The notes: generated from the sequence alone by a model not told the origin. A stretch of 64,000 nucleotides of DNA from DASYTH01 sp035762905 (GCF_035762905.1 NZ_DASUCC010000096.1:1-64000); one strand, 5' to 3'. Positions 8,261-17,701 are shown, counted from the first letter of the stretch. Program-made: numbers and translations.

Positions 8261-10159
8261 TCATCCGTAGCAGGCGGCGAACGCTTGGCGCGCCCAGCCG
8301 ACATTCTCGGCGACTCCCGGCCCATTGGGTTGGGCCAAGTGAAGATTCTCCAGCGCGACGGAGTTCCGGTTGAACCCGTTCGTCGTCCACTGTCCGCCGG
8401 CGTCGTAACCGACCGCGGAGTTGTTGCGCAGCCGCACGGCCCGGGGCGCGTTGTTGCGGACATCGACCAGGACCGCGGTCCGCTGGCTGCCCGGAACGGC
8501 GCTGTTGATGAACGTGCAGTTCTCCACGACGCAGGCGTCGCCGGTTCCCGGCGCGACCGACGCACCGACCCGCAGACCCGGTGCGTGCACGGCGTTGAAC
8601 ACGCAGTCGCGCACCGCGATGGTGCCGTCGACGGTCACCACGAGCCCGACTCCGTCTCTGTTCTTGCCGTCCGGGTGATCGTTGGAGAAAACCCGTTCGT
8701 CGCCGTTGAACCGGCTGGGGTAACGGGAGACATTGTCCGGCGAGGCGGGAATCATCTGCTGTCCGTAGTGGAACTCCAGGCCGACGACCTGGACGTTGCC
8801 GGTGATCTGGGACGGCGTGCGCTGGCCGTAGACCCGACCGCCGAGGGTGCAGTTCCGGACCAGGTTGCTGTCGCCGTTGATGCCGAACGCCCGCTGGTAC
8901 TGCATCCCGCCGATGTACACGCTGAAGTCCCGCTCCACCGTCAGGCCATCGAGGATCACGCCGGCGGCGGGCTCCGCCCTGCCGATCGCGGTGTGGCCGG
9001 GATCGCGGACGTAGCACAGTTCGCCTGCGCCGCTGGTCCGGCCGCGCACAAGCAGGCCGGTGACCCGTGCGTTGCCGGCGATGCGCAACGCGTCGGACGC
9101 TCCGGTGCTGTGCATGTTGTCGATCTCGTAGTAAGGCTTGCCGACCACGCGCAGGTCCCACCGCGGCGACACCTCCAACGCGGTGAACGTGTCTATGGAC
9201 GTGCCAGACACCGTGTGGGCGCGCAGGTCGACCACCGGCTGATAGGGACTCGCCACGTCGACCCGGGCCTCGAACCGGCCACCCTCACAGCCACCCCGGA
9301 TCTTGAACGCGCCGAAGCCACCGCCAATGGCCCTGATCGTCTCGTCGACATGCCAGTCCTTGGATTCCCGGATGGTGAGCAGACCGAGGTCGAGGACACC
9401 CACCGCGCCCGCCGAAAACTGGGTCAGCAGGGTGATGCCGCCCCACACCGTGGACAGCGCGGGATTTCCCTTGGGGCTGAACACGAACAGCCGCGCGCCG
9501 ATCGGCGTCGGCACCGGGTCGGGGTCGTCGTCCTCCTGCCACACCTCGGTCGGGGTCAGCTGCGTCCAACTGTGCGTCTCGTCCAACCCCAGGGTGGCGA
9601 AGCTGCGCGCCTCCCAGATCTCGTTGTACGGGTCATAAGCCGACGGCACCGCGGTCAGGCTCCCGATGGTCAGCGGCCGCCCACCCCGCCACACCCTGAT
9701 CACCCGGTACTCCGGCCTGGCCCCGGCGACGTTGCGGGTGGTCACCCAGATCCCGGTCGGCTGCCCCGCATTGGTCCCGCCATTGCTCCGGATGTTCGGA
9801 CAGCCAGCCGTGTTCGCGTTGTAGTCGTTGGCTCCGTTGAGGAAGACCTGCACGAAGTCGCTCGGCTGGTTGAGTACGTCCAGATCGGTGAAGTGCCACG
9901 GCAGGTTCGGGTCGTGCGCGGTCATCGACCAACCATCCGGCACGTCGCTCCCGGCGCCGATCCCCTTGCCCAACTGCTGCCCGAAGTTCGCCTGACCCTT
10001 CATGATGAACTGCCCGACGACGAACCGAACCCGATCCGGCGCGGTCACCGGCGACGCCAGCGCCCGAGCCCTTGTGAACGTCCTGACCCGAGTGTTCCAA
10101 GTCGTTCCGTCCGCCGAATCCACACCATCACCGCTGACGAAGATATCCCTGATCGCCAC
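8261..10159 (-). CDS. Predicted right-handed beta-helix protein of unknown function
   Basis: 632 aa from GTG 10159, which has GGGAGGT four bases ahead; a TTG twelve bases upstream is the only other option. The sequence is rich in short hydrophobic/Asn/Gly strands of about 20-25 residues (VRNCTLGG, VRDCVFNAVHAPGLRVG, VENCTFINSAVPG, VRLRNNSAVG), the look of a pectate-lyase-type beta-helix. It opens IRDIFVSGDGVDSADGTTW, typical of parallel beta-helix proteins that begin with a GDGxxxxxG turn. No signal peptide or catalytic motif was recognised. It is in tandem with the Tat-exported peptidase, so a cell-surface role is possible but unproven. Fold call is from pattern only. Confidence 0.6.
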   Translation of the reverse strand: MAIRDIFVSGDGVDSADGTTWNTRVRTFTRARALASPVTAPDRVRFVVGQFIMKGQANFGQQLGKGIGAGSDVPDGWSMTAHDPNLPWHFTDLDVLNQPSDFVQVFLNGANDYNANTAGCPNIRSNGGTNAGQPTGIWVTTRNVAGARPEYRVIRVWRGGRPLTIGSLTAVPSAYDPYNEIWEARSFATLGLDETHSWTQLTPTEVWQEDDDPDPVPTPIGARLFVFSPKGNPALSTVWGGITLLTQFSAGAVGVLDLGLLTIRESKDWHVDETIRAIGGGFGAFKIRGGCEGGRFEARVDVASPYQPVVDLRAHTVSGTSIDTFTALEVSPRWDLRVVGKPYYEIDNMHSTGASDALRIAGNARVTGLLVRGRTSGAGELCYVRDPGHTAIGRAEPAAGVILDGLTVERDFSVYIGGMQYQRAFGINGDSNLVRNCTLGGRVYGQRTPSQITGNVQVVGLEFHYGQQMIPASPDNVSRYPSRFNGDERVFSNDHPDGKNRDGVGLVVTVDGTIAVRDCVFNAVHAPGLRVGASVAPGTGDACVVENCTFINSAVPGSQRTAVLVDVRNNAPRAVRLRNNSAVGYDAGGQWTTNGFNRNSVALENLHLAQPNGPGVAENVGWARQAFAACYG

Positions 10160-10233
10160 GGCACCTCCCAACTATCTGATCCGTGTTCATTCTCAAATCC
10201 ACTGCCCGCCCCCGCTTGGCTGCCACAGCTGAG

Positions 10234-10263
10234 GGTGGCGGCGGCCGGTTGACCGCCGCCACC
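10234..10263 (-). terminator. Strong hairpin downstream of the secreted protein gene
   Basis: An 11-bp perfect stem, GGTGGCGGCGG (10234-10244) pairing with CCGCCGCCACC (10253-10263), with an 8-base loop. It lies in the gap between two minus-strand genes, just after the stop of the 10292 gene. There is no T-run, as is common in very high-GC actinomycete terminators. Confidence 0.5.
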
Positions 10264-10291
10264 GATCAACATGGTTCCCGCTCCGCAACGG

Positions 10292-12085
10292 TCACTGGAA
10301 CGGTATTTGTTGGGAAACCCGGCTGGCATCGACCGGGAAGTAGCAGAACGGATTGGCATTGTTCCTCGCCCGGCAGATCGCCGCCTCGTCGACCCGGGAG
10401 TCGACCGCGACGGAGTGCCACGCCTGCTGGCCGATCATGTTGTTGTTGCCGTACGCCCAGAATTCGGCGTAGCTGCTGTACTGCCTGCCCTCCACGATGG
10501 ATGCGGGGCTCGTCGAGGCGATGGCCAGGTTGTATTGCTGGCCGTCGCCGAACGTCGTGTCGACGAATGGGGCGGGCAGGGTGGTCACCGCGTAGTTCCA
10601 CTCGAAGCAGCCCCGGCTCCGATCCGCCACCTCGCCGGTTCGTCCCCCGAAGGGGGGATTGCACGCGGGATTGCCGATCAGCAGTTCGTCCTCCATCCCG
10701 GTCCGCGACACCCACACCGAGTTCTGCAGAGCGCGGCTGCACTCGGCGGTGGCCAGGAACTGCTGGACGACGCAGGGCTGCAGGCCGTCGACGAACTTGT
10801 ACGCGAGCGTGCTGATGGGTCGGTTCTGGTTCGACGCGGCGATGTTGGTCACCTGCGTCCCCCAGCGGCTGTCCCACCGCGCGGCGCCGTAGGTGAACGC
10901 GGCGGTGACGATGGCGTACGGGTAGCAGGAGATCTGCCAGTATCCGCCCGTGCCATCCGGATTGGGATCCGGCACCCAGTACGCATAGCAGATGTAGAGG
11001 ACCTCGTTGGCCCGGTAGTTGGCAATGCTCACGCCGAACGCCTGGAATCCGCCGGTGGCCGCGTGCGGGCGGTAGGTGTGGTCGTTCGGGCATGCCTGGT
11101 TGTCCGAGCTGTTGTTGCACCCGGTCCAGAGCGACGAGTCGTCCATGACGCCCGCCGACGGCGCCGACGTGTTCGAGCCGGCGACCATGCTGCCTTCGGT
11201 TCGCGGCAGTGCGGCGTCGACCGCCGGGTCTCCCGAGATCGGGCCGCGGGCGCCGGTCCGGCAGGCCAGCGTTCCGGCGGACTGCCAGTAGCAACTCTGT
11301 CCGGTGTTCGTAGCGACCGGCGCGCCGCGTTGCGCCGAATCCGACACCTTGGCGTCCAACCGGATCTCGGTGACGGGCGCGGCCGACTCGATGGCACGCG
11401 CCGCCGCCTGCGCCTCCCGCAGGCCGGTTACCTTGCTGTCGCCGGCGTCGGGAAGCACCGCGCGTACCGATGGCGCGCCAACAAGAGCGGCCAGCCGCGT
11501 GTTGGTCGCCACCACCTCGGCGCGGTAGAAGTGGTACGCGCCGGTGGCCAGCTCTCGCGTCGCCGCCCGCTGATCCACCGCCGCCGTCTGCGCCTGCTGG
11601 AAGTAGCGCAGCCGGGTCGAGCCGATCAGGCGGTCCAGCTGCTGGGCCGGCGTGCCGGCGACCCGGGCCACGTCGTTGAACCACATGGTGTAAACGTCGC
11701 CGGAGGCGGCGACCGGAACCTTCGCCTCCACGGCGTACAGGTCCAGCCCGTGCTTGCCGACGAAGCCGGTCAGGTCGGCGCTCGTCATCCCGGCGTCGAA
11801 CACCACGGACGCGCTGGCGGGCCGGTCCGGTGCCCGGGTCGCCTGGTCCGCCACCGTCCGGTGGGCCTGTCGGATGGCCTCGTCGATCACCCGCGGGTTC
11901 GCCGTGTGCAGCACACCCTGCAGGGCGCTGGCGGCCAGATCCTGCGCAAGCCGCTGGATCGGGCGACCCGTCCCGCCGGCCGGGTCGGCGGCGGCCCCGC
12001 CCGCGCCGGCCGCGACCACGGAGGCCAGGCCCATGGCGCAGCAGGCGATTGCGGCCGCCCACCTTCTCCTCGTTGTCACTCGCAT
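10292..12085 (-). CDS. Secreted protein of unknown function
   Basis: 597 aa from ATG 12085, with AGGGAGG ten bases upstream. The N terminus (MRVTTRRRWAAAIACCAMG then a hydrophobic Ala/Gly stretch ending GGAAADP) is a clear signal peptide. The mature part starts with a helical segment (about residues 35-230, many Ala/Gln/Arg). After that comes a Cys- and aromatic-rich segment (GQSCYWQSAGTLACRTG, SSLWTGCNN, DNQACPNDHTY, VLYICYAYW, GCFEWNYAV) that suggests a disulfide-bonded beta-rich domain. I do not recognise the family. It is divergent from the regulator at 12301; the 215-bp gap contains short direct repeats, so co-regulation is possible. Confidence 0.7.
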   Translation of the reverse strand: MRVTTRRRWAAAIACCAMGLASVVAAGAGGAAADPAGGTGRPIQRLAQDLAASALQGVLHTANPRVIDEAIRQAHRTVADQATRAPDRPASASVVFDAGMTSADLTGFVGKHGLDLYAVEAKVPVAASGDVYTMWFNDVARVAGTPAQQLDRLIGSTRLRYFQQAQTAAVDQRAATRELATGAYHFYRAEVVATNTRLAALVGAPSVRAVLPDAGDSKVTGLREAQAAARAIESAAPVTEIRLDAKVSDSAQRGAPVATNTGQSCYWQSAGTLACRTGARGPISGDPAVDAALPRTEGSMVAGSNTSAPSAGVMDDSSLWTGCNNSSDNQACPNDHTYRPHAATGGFQAFGVSIANYRANEVLYICYAYWVPDPNPDGTGGYWQISCYPYAIVTAAFTYGAARWDSRWGTQVTNIAASNQNRPISTLAYKFVDGLQPCVVQQFLATAECSRALQNSVWVSRTGMEDELLIGNPACNPPFGGRTGEVADRSRGCFEWNYAVTTLPAPFVDTTFGDGQQYNLAIASTSPASIVEGRQYSSYAEFWAYGNNNMIGQQAWHSVAVDSRVDEAAICRARNNANPFCYFPVDASRVSQQIPFQ

Positions 12086-12222
12086 TGTCGATGTCCTCCC
12101 TGGCGCGTTAACCAGTACTTGGAGGCGTGGACCCCGGAAGCACAATCGGCTCGGAAAACATGACCTTTCTCTGCCCGCTCCCGTCGAACGCCACCGAGTG
12201 GACCAGCGTGCCCGGCACAGCG

Positions 12223-12239
12223 TTGGTAACTCTTTGGTA
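12223..12239 (+). promoter_or_regulatory. Two TTGGTA direct repeats 11 bp apart (possible SARP half-sites)
   Basis: TTGGTA at 12223 and again at 12234, start-to-start 11 bp, about 70 bp ahead of the regulator at 12301 and in the shared region with the divergent secreted-protein gene. Only two units, so the evidence is weaker than for the other repeat sets. Confidence 0.3.
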
Positions 12240-12300
12240 GCCCTTGCGTTGCCCGGCCAGACCCGCTATTGAAGCTGAGGGCCGGGTCGAGGAGGCCAGG

Positions 12301-15081
12301 ATGGCGGTGCAGTTTCGCCTGCTTGGTGATATTGACGCGCGCGTCGACGACCAGCCGATCACTATTGGTTACGCACAACTGCGGTGCATGCTGGTGGTGT
12401 TGTTGATCGAGGCGAATCGCACCGTGCCGGTGGACACAATTGTCGCTCGGGTGTGGGGCGACCGCCGGGTTCCGCACCGGCCGCGCGGTGCGGTCCAGCA
12501 CGACATGACGCTGCTGCGCCGGGCGCTGCGTCCCGCCGGGGATGTCCGGATCACCTGGCGGTCCACCGGCTACCAGCTCACGGTGGATCCGGACGCGGTC
12601 GACGTGTACCGGTTCCGCGCGCTGATCCGCCTGGCCCGGAGCGCGGCCGACGACGAGCGCGCCGCGGAACTGTTCGAGCAGGCACTGGCCCTGTGGCGGG
12701 GGGACCCGCTCGCCGACCTGGACACCCCGTGGATCAACTCGGTGCGCGCCACGCTGACCCAGCAGTACCACTCGGCCCAGCTGGATCTCACCGATCTACG
12801 GCTCCGCGCCGGCCAACACACCACGTTGCTCGCCGAACTCGCCGAACGGGTCGAGCAGCAGCCGCTGGACGAACGCCTGAACGGGCAGTACATGCTCACG
12901 CTGTACCGAAACGGCCGCCAGGCCAGCGCCCTCGAGCACTACCGCCGGCTCTGGCAACGCCTTGCCAAGGAGCTGGGAACGGAGCCGAGCCCGCCACTGC
13001 GCCGGCTGCACCACCGGATCCTCACCGCCGATCCGGTGCTCGACACGGCGGCGGACCGGGCCGCGCGGCCGGTCGTGCCGCGGCAACTGCCGTCGGCGCC
13101 CCGGCTGTTCACCGGCCGCGGCCACGAACTCGCGATGCTCACCGAAACCCTGACCGCACACCGGGAGACCGCCGGGATCTGCGCTATCGGCGGGATTGGC
13201 GGGATCGGCAAGACGTGGCTCGCACTGCACTGGGCCCACCACCATCTCGACCGGTTCCCGGACGGCCAGTTGCACGTGAACCTGCGCGGTTTCGATCCCA
13301 GCGGAGAACCGATGACCGCGGTGACCGCCGTGCGCGGGTTCCTCGACGCCCTCGGCGCCGACCCGGCAACCGTTCCCCCGGATCCGCAGGCCCAGCTCGG
13401 CCTGTACCGCAGTCTGCTGGCGGGCAGGCGGATGCTGATCCTGTTGGACAACGCGCGCGACAGCGGCCAGGTGATCCCGTTGCTGCCGGGCAGCCCGACC
13501 TGCGCCGTGCTGGTGACCAGCCGCAGGCGGCTCACCGGCCTGATCACCGCGCAGTGCGCCCATTCGTTGACCCTCGACGTGCTCACCGAGACCGATGCGC
13601 ACAGCCTCATCGCCCGCCACCTCGGCGTGCAGCGACTGGCCGCGGAGCCCCGCGCGGTCGCCGACCTGCTGAGCCACTGTGCCGGACTGCCGCTGGCACT
13701 GGGCATCGTGGCCGCCCGTGCGACGAGCCATCCCGGCTTTCCGCTGGCCGCGCTCGCCGACGAGCTGCACGACCACACCGACCGGCTCGACGCACTCGAC
13801 GCCGGCGACACCCCGGCGAACCTGCGCGCCGTGTTCTCGTGGTCGCGGCACGCGCTGTCCAACGAGGCTGCCGCCGTGTTCCGGTTGCTCGCACTCGCCC
13901 CCGGACCCGACATCGGTCTGCCGGCGGCGGCCAACCTCACCGGGCTACCGATCGCCCGGACCAGAACTCTGCTGCGCGAGCTCAGCGGCAGCCACCTGAT
14001 CGGGCAACACGGGCCGGGCCGGTACCGCATGCACGACCTGATCCGGCTCTATGCCACCGATCAGACCCGGCACGAGCCGACCGATACGGCCGCGCTGCGC
14101 CGGCTCGTCGACTTCTACCTGCATACCGCGGCGGCCGCGGAACGGCTGCTCGGGTCGTACCGCCCACCCATCCCGATCGGGGCGCCCGAGCCCGGGTGCC
14201 GGCCACACCTGCTGCACGACGACACCTCGGCGCTTGCCTGGTTCACCGCGGAGCATCCCAACCTGCTTGCGGCCCAACGTATTTCGCAGGAGCACGGCTG
14301 GCACGCGCAGGTCTGGCAGCTGGCCTGGGCCCTGGACATCTATCACTACCGGCGAGGCCGCCTCGCCGACGGGCTGACCGTGTGGCAGGCGGCGCAGGCG
14401 GCCGCCGAACGACTCGGTGACCGCGCCACCCAGACCCTCGCGCACCGCCGCCTCGGCTACGCCTGCGCCCGGGTGGGTCGGCACGCCGAAGCCCGCCAGC
14501 ACCTGCGGCAGGCATTGCGCCTTGCCGAGGCCACCAACGACCTTCGCGCCCAGGCCCACACGCATTACGTCCTCGCCCAGGCGTTGGCGCAGCACGGCAA
14601 CGACCGGCAGGCCCTCGAGCATGCGCTGAACACCCTGCGCCTGTACCGGACCCTTGACATGCCCGCACGGCAGGCCCGCGCGCTCGACCTCGCCGGACGA
14701 TGCCACACCAGGCTCGGCGACCACGACCAGGCCCGCAGCCATTGCGAAGCCGCCCTCGACCTGTTCCGCCAGCACCATGACCGCGACGGCGAAGCGTCCA
14801 CATTGGACAACCTGGGACAGATCGCACACCGCACCAGCGACCACGACCTGGCCCAGAACTACTACAACCAGGCACTCACCCTGCTCCGCGAACTCGGCAA
14901 CACCTACCACGAAGCCGAGACCCTCGAACACATCGGCCTGACCCAACAACACCTCGGCCAGCTCACCGCGGCCCACGCCAGCTGGCACCAAGCCCGAACC
15001 CTCTACCAATCCCAACACCGCACCGACGACGCCGACCGGGTCGGCCGGCTTCTCACCGCATGCGACAGGTCAGGTGCGTGA
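12301..15081 (+). CDS. AfsR/SARP-family regulator with BTAD, NB-ARC and TPR domains
   Basis: 926 aa. The start is ATG 12301, with GAGGAGG five bases ahead (GAGGAGGCCAGGATG). The winged-helix domain starts MAVQFRLLGDIDARV, the activation domain covers about 95-245, and the NTPase has GIGGIGKT (about 298-305), Walker B RMLILLDNAR, VTSRRRL and GLPLALGIVAAR. From about residue 690 a series of TPR-like units follows (GDRATQTLAHRRLGYACARVG, LARTLDMPAR-type helices, THYVLAQALAQHG). The downstream LEG1-family gene begins within or just after its stop codon, so the two are probably one transcript. Unlike the regulators at 428 and 35964, I found no TTA codon. Its target is unknown. Confidence 0.9.
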   Translation: MAVQFRLLGDIDARVDDQPITIGYAQLRCMLVVLLIEANRTVPVDTIVARVWGDRRVPHRPRGAVQHDMTLLRRALRPAGDVRITWRSTGYQLTVDPDAVDVYRFRALIRLARSAADDERAAELFEQALALWRGDPLADLDTPWINSVRATLTQQYHSAQLDLTDLRLRAGQHTTLLAELAERVEQQPLDERLNGQYMLTLYRNGRQASALEHYRRLWQRLAKELGTEPSPPLRRLHHRILTADPVLDTAADRAARPVVPRQLPSAPRLFTGRGHELAMLTETLTAHRETAGICAIGGIGGIGKTWLALHWAHHHLDRFPDGQLHVNLRGFDPSGEPMTAVTAVRGFLDALGADPATVPPDPQAQLGLYRSLLAGRRMLILLDNARDSGQVIPLLPGSPTCAVLVTSRRRLTGLITAQCAHSLTLDVLTETDAHSLIARHLGVQRLAAEPRAVADLLSHCAGLPLALGIVAARATSHPGFPLAALADELHDHTDRLDALDAGDTPANLRAVFSWSRHALSNEAAAVFRLLALAPGPDIGLPAAANLTGLPIARTRTLLRELSGSHLIGQHGPGRYRMHDLIRLYATDQTRHEPTDTAALRRLVDFYLHTAAAAERLLGSYRPPIPIGAPEPGCRPHLLHDDTSALAWFTAEHPNLLAAQRISQEHGWHAQVWQLAWALDIYHYRRGRLADGLTVWQAAQAAAERLGDRATQTLAHRRLGYACARVGRHAEARQHLRQALRLAEATNDLRAQAHTHYVLAQALAQHGNDRQALEHALNTLRLYRTLDMPARQARALDLAGRCHTRLGDHDQARSHCEAALDLFRQHHDRDGEASTLDNLGQIAHRTSDHDLAQNYYNQALTLLRELGNTYHEAETLEHIGLTQQHLGQLTAAHASWHQARTLYQSQHRTDDADRVGRLLTACDRSGA

Positions 15082-15134
15082 CCGAACCGGTCGCCCGGAA
15101 CTATGGCGTCCGGTTGGGGCGGTGCGGAGAATCG

Positions 15135-16082
15135 ATGATCGTGGCGCATCCTGAGGAGTTGGCGGGCCTGGATCTGTACCGGGTCTGGGCCGGTGCGGGG
15201 GAGTTGGCCGGCGGGTTCGATCCGTTCCGGTTCCAGCAGCGGATGGCGGCCTACCGGTCGATGATCCGCAACACCAACCCGGGCCAGCGGTTCGGCGCGG
15301 ACAACCGGCGCAACCCGTTGTGGGGGTTGATGTTTCAGCACCAGTGGCAGTTCCGCACCGGTCGGCTGGGCGATCCCGCCAAGCAGGACGGATGGATTGA
15401 TCCGGACGCGCCGTGGGGGTATGGCAACTACACGCTGTGTGTGCCGCCGTATCTGGGTGCCTCGGCCGCCGGAGTGGTGCCGGACCTGCCGGTGGCCGAT
15501 CCACCGGGCGGGCGCCGGTTCCGTTACGTGGTGGGCGGAGTCGTCCCGAGGGAGTTGGCCAGGGGCGTGGCCGACTGGCGCGCCTACTTCACCCTGGTGG
15601 CGGGCGGCGGATCGGCCGATTCGGAGCCGGTCCGGCTGGCCTTGTGGAAGGCGCACAAGAGCTGTCTGGACGTGGTGGTCGACGCGATCACCGGTATCGA
15701 CGCCCCGCCGTGGCCGGAGTTGGAGATCACGTTCCTGCGCGGTTGGTGCCGGATGGTCGACTACCTGTGGGTGGCGGCCTGGCCGACCGACTTCGCCTTC
15801 ATGACCGAGCACGGCCTCGACGTGCTGCCCGAGCGACTGCTCGGCACGCCGGCCGACCTGCGCGCGCTGCCGGACAAGGCCCGCCGCAACACCGCCAACA
15901 TCCTGCGCCTTGCCGGCACGCCGGCCTGGCGCTACCGGCTCAACCTCGCGCTGTGGAAACGGGTCATGCGCACCCGGGCAGCCCGCGACCAGGTGCTGCC
16001 CCTGCTCGACGCGGTGTTCAACCCCCGCCCCGACAACGCCGCGCAACGCCGCAGGCTCCTCGGCTACCTGCTGCGCCCATGA
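15135..16082 (+). CDS. Bacterial homologue of the vertebrate LEG1 family
   Basis: 315 aa from ATG 15135, with GGAG five bases ahead. A GTG at 15078 overlapping the regulator stop (GTGA) would add 19 residues. The sequence matches the conserved core of vertebrate LEG1 (liver-enriched gene 1, human C6orf58) as I remember it: FQQRMAAYRSM, then NPLWGLMFQHQWQFRTGRLGD (residues 60-80; vertebrate form NILWGLPLQYGWQYRTGRLAD), NYTLCVPPYLGASAAGVV, LWKAHKSCLD, and MVDYLWVAAWPTDF. Vertebrate LEG1 is secreted and has no known biochemical activity. The bacterial protein shows no signal peptide, so it is probably cytoplasmic. It seems co-transcribed with the AfsR-like regulator. No function can be assigned. 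Confidence 0.7.
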   Translation: MIVAHPEELAGLDLYRVWAGAGELAGGFDPFRFQQRMAAYRSMIRNTNPGQRFGADNRRNPLWGLMFQHQWQFRTGRLGDPAKQDGWIDPDAPWGYGNYTLCVPPYLGASAAGVVPDLPVADPPGGRRFRYVVGGVVPRELARGVADWRAYFTLVAGGGSADSEPVRLALWKAHKSCLDVVVDAITGIDAPPWPELEITFLRGWCRMVDYLWVAAWPTDFAFMTEHGLDVLPERLLGTPADLRALPDKARRNTANILRLAGTPAWRYRLNLALWKRVMRTRAARDQVLPLLDAVFNPRPDNAAQRRRLLGYLLRP

Positions 16083-16103
16083 CCCTGATCGCATCCGGTT
16101 CGG

Positions 16104-16994
16104 TCAACGGGGTCCGAGCACCTGGCGGGCCACGTGGTCCTGGCGCTGCCTGAGTGCCAGCCATTCGCCGGTCAGGTCCGCGTGCGCGGTCAGCCAATCG
16201 TCCTGGAGTTCGGCCAAGCGGGCGTAGGCCGTGTCGAGGTATCCGGTTTCCCGTTTGCACCGCAGGTCCGCGCGCAGCGCCGGGTCGGTGGCCGCAACGA
16301 CGTCATCCGGCAGCTTGTCCAGCAGGTCGCCCGGGTTCGCGGCGTCGATCCCGAACCGGTTCACACACGTCCGCCAGCGCTGGGTGGCGGCGAGGAAGGC
16401 CGGATCCCGGTCGAGTCGTTCCCTGGCGTCGCGTTCGCCGTCGTAGAGTCGCAGCCGCAACTCCGACGCCCGTTGTCGCTGGTCGCCGAGCAGGCGGTAC
16501 TCCGCGTCGGCCAGGCAGCCGGTGCCCGGCGACGATATCTCCAACCGTTCGCCGCGCGCGACCATGCGCTGGTCGGGATCGCCGAACAGCACGCGGGCGT
16601 ACTCCTCGCTGTGGACGGGCTCGGCCGGCGCCGGCTCGGTCGTGAGGTCGTCGAGCGACTCCAGCCCGAACGGCTGCAGCGCGGCAAGTGCCTCGGCCTC
16701 GGTGATGTCCTCGACGTGGGTGGCGTAGCTCAGGCCGTGTGCGGCCATGCAGTTGGTGACGAGCACCTCCCGTGCCTCGGAGATCCGTCGGTCCTGGTCG
16801 TCGGGCACGTACATCATGCGGTACATGGGCGGGACGACGCGGGTGTCGGCCTGCCCGGTGGCGACGTGCGGCGCCGAGCCGGACAGCAGCAGCGCGGTGA
16901 GCCCGGCGGCGAGCGTGGCCGCGATCGCGCGGACGTGCCGTCCCGGCGGCGAGCCGCCGGAACGGGCACGGTCGTGGTTCAGTTGCTGAGGCAT
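16104..16994 (-). CDS. Secreted or membrane-anchored protein of unknown function
   Basis: 296 aa from ATG 16994; the open frame continues upstream but overlaps the preceding gene. Residues 22-42 (VRAIAATLAAGLTALLLSGS) form a signal peptide or single membrane anchor. The rest is helical and charged, with Cys in TNCMAAHGL, TGCLADAEY, RTCVNRFG and LRCKRETGY. Spaced single cysteines like these are frequent in uncharacterised secreted proteins of actinomycetes. The start codon lies 16 bases inside the end of the I36-like gene, so the two are translated as a coupled pair and may work together. Function unknown. Confidence 0.6.
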   Translation of the reverse strand: MPQQLNHDRARSGGSPPGRHVRAIAATLAAGLTALLLSGSAPHVATGQADTRVVPPMYRMMYVPDDQDRRISEAREVLVTNCMAAHGLSYATHVEDITEAEALAALQPFGLESLDDLTTEPAPAEPVHSEEYARVLFGDPDQRMVARGERLEISSPGTGCLADAEYRLLGDQRQRASELRLRLYDGERDARERLDRDPAFLAATQRWRTCVNRFGIDAANPGDLLDKLPDDVVAATDPALRADLRCKRETGYLDTAYARLAELQDDWLTAHADLTGEWLALRQRQDHVARQVLGPR

Positions 16995-17539
16995 ACGACC
17001 GAAGTCCTCGGCCTCAAGCGCAGGGAACTGGCCCTCTCCCGCAGATTGCTCGGCAGGGAATTGACGGTCGCACCCGGGTTCACGCAGAACAGGAAACCCG
17101 AGTGGAACTCCCCGTCGTAGTAGTGGCTTTCGCGGTTGCCGGTGGAGGAGTTGCTGGCCGCCCACGCGTTGTTGTTGACGGGTTGGCCGGCGCCGAACCC
17201 GTCGCCGCCGCCGAACGTGTCATTTCGGAAGTGGTCGACGGAGTCGAAGTACTGCTTCTTCGACGAGAACACGTCGAAGAAGAACAGGCAATGGAAGCCG
17301 TTGCTGCAGTTGGCGCCGGCCACCGTCGGCGGCTGCGCGCCCGATTTCGCCGGGTCCGGTCTCGAGATCCTCGGGTCCGCACCGGCATCGGCCGACGGTT
17401 GGCCGGCCGTGGCGCCGGTGTCGTCCGCGGTCGCCGCGATCGGGCCGGCGAGCACGAGCGACCCGACGACGGCCGCGACGATCGCCGCGATACCGGGCGC
17501 CCGCCGGTTCCGTCCAAACAGGACAGGAGCGAGTTTCAC
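16979..17539 (-). CDS. Secreted peptidase inhibitor family I36-like protein
   Basis: 186 aa from GTG 17539, eight bases after an AGGGGG ribosome site. A signal peptide (about 1-38, ending AATAD) is followed by a Pro/Ala/Asp-rich linker and a C-terminal domain of about 110 residues. That domain has NCSNGFHCLFFFD, FDSVDHFRNDTF, NNNAWAASNSS, SHYYDGEFHSGFLFC and RASSLRL. This pattern (a Cys-x-x-x-x-x-Cys opening, Asn-rich strand, late FCV) is that of I36/SMPI-like crystallin-fold proteins. Some family members inhibit metalloproteases; most are uncharacterised. The gene is translationally coupled to the following secreted protein. Confidence 0.65.
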   Translation of the reverse strand: MKLAPVLFGRNRRAPGIAAIVAAVVGSLVLAGPIAATADDTGATAGQPSADAGADPRISRPDPAKSGAQPPTVAGANCSNGFHCLFFFDVFSSKKQYFDSVDHFRNDTFGGGDGFGAGQPVNNNAWAASNSSTGNRESHYYDGEFHSGFLFCVNPGATVNSLPSNLRERASSLRLRPRTSVVCLSN

Positions 17540-17701
17540 TGAAAACCCCCTTCGTGGATGGCCGCGACCACAGGATCTGCTTCCCCCCGGCTCGGTCCGG
17601 GTTCCTGGCCCAGCCGTGGCACAGCCTGGTGGCGGGGCGGTGCAAAAACCTTGAACGAATCCGACGGGCCACTGTGGTGACGCGCGAAACGTGCCAGGTC
17701 G

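Noticed and set aside
8250..9161. Upstream extension of the carboxypeptidase frame
   Set aside because: The extra 304 codons are low-complexity Arg/Gln-rich text overlapping the beta-helix gene; the Tat signal at ATG 8249 marks the real start.
7754..10252. 832-codon open frame on the plus strand
   Set aside because: Antisense shadow of the carboxypeptidase and beta-helix genes; Arg/Gly/Pro-rich text without motifs, typical of high-GC DNA.
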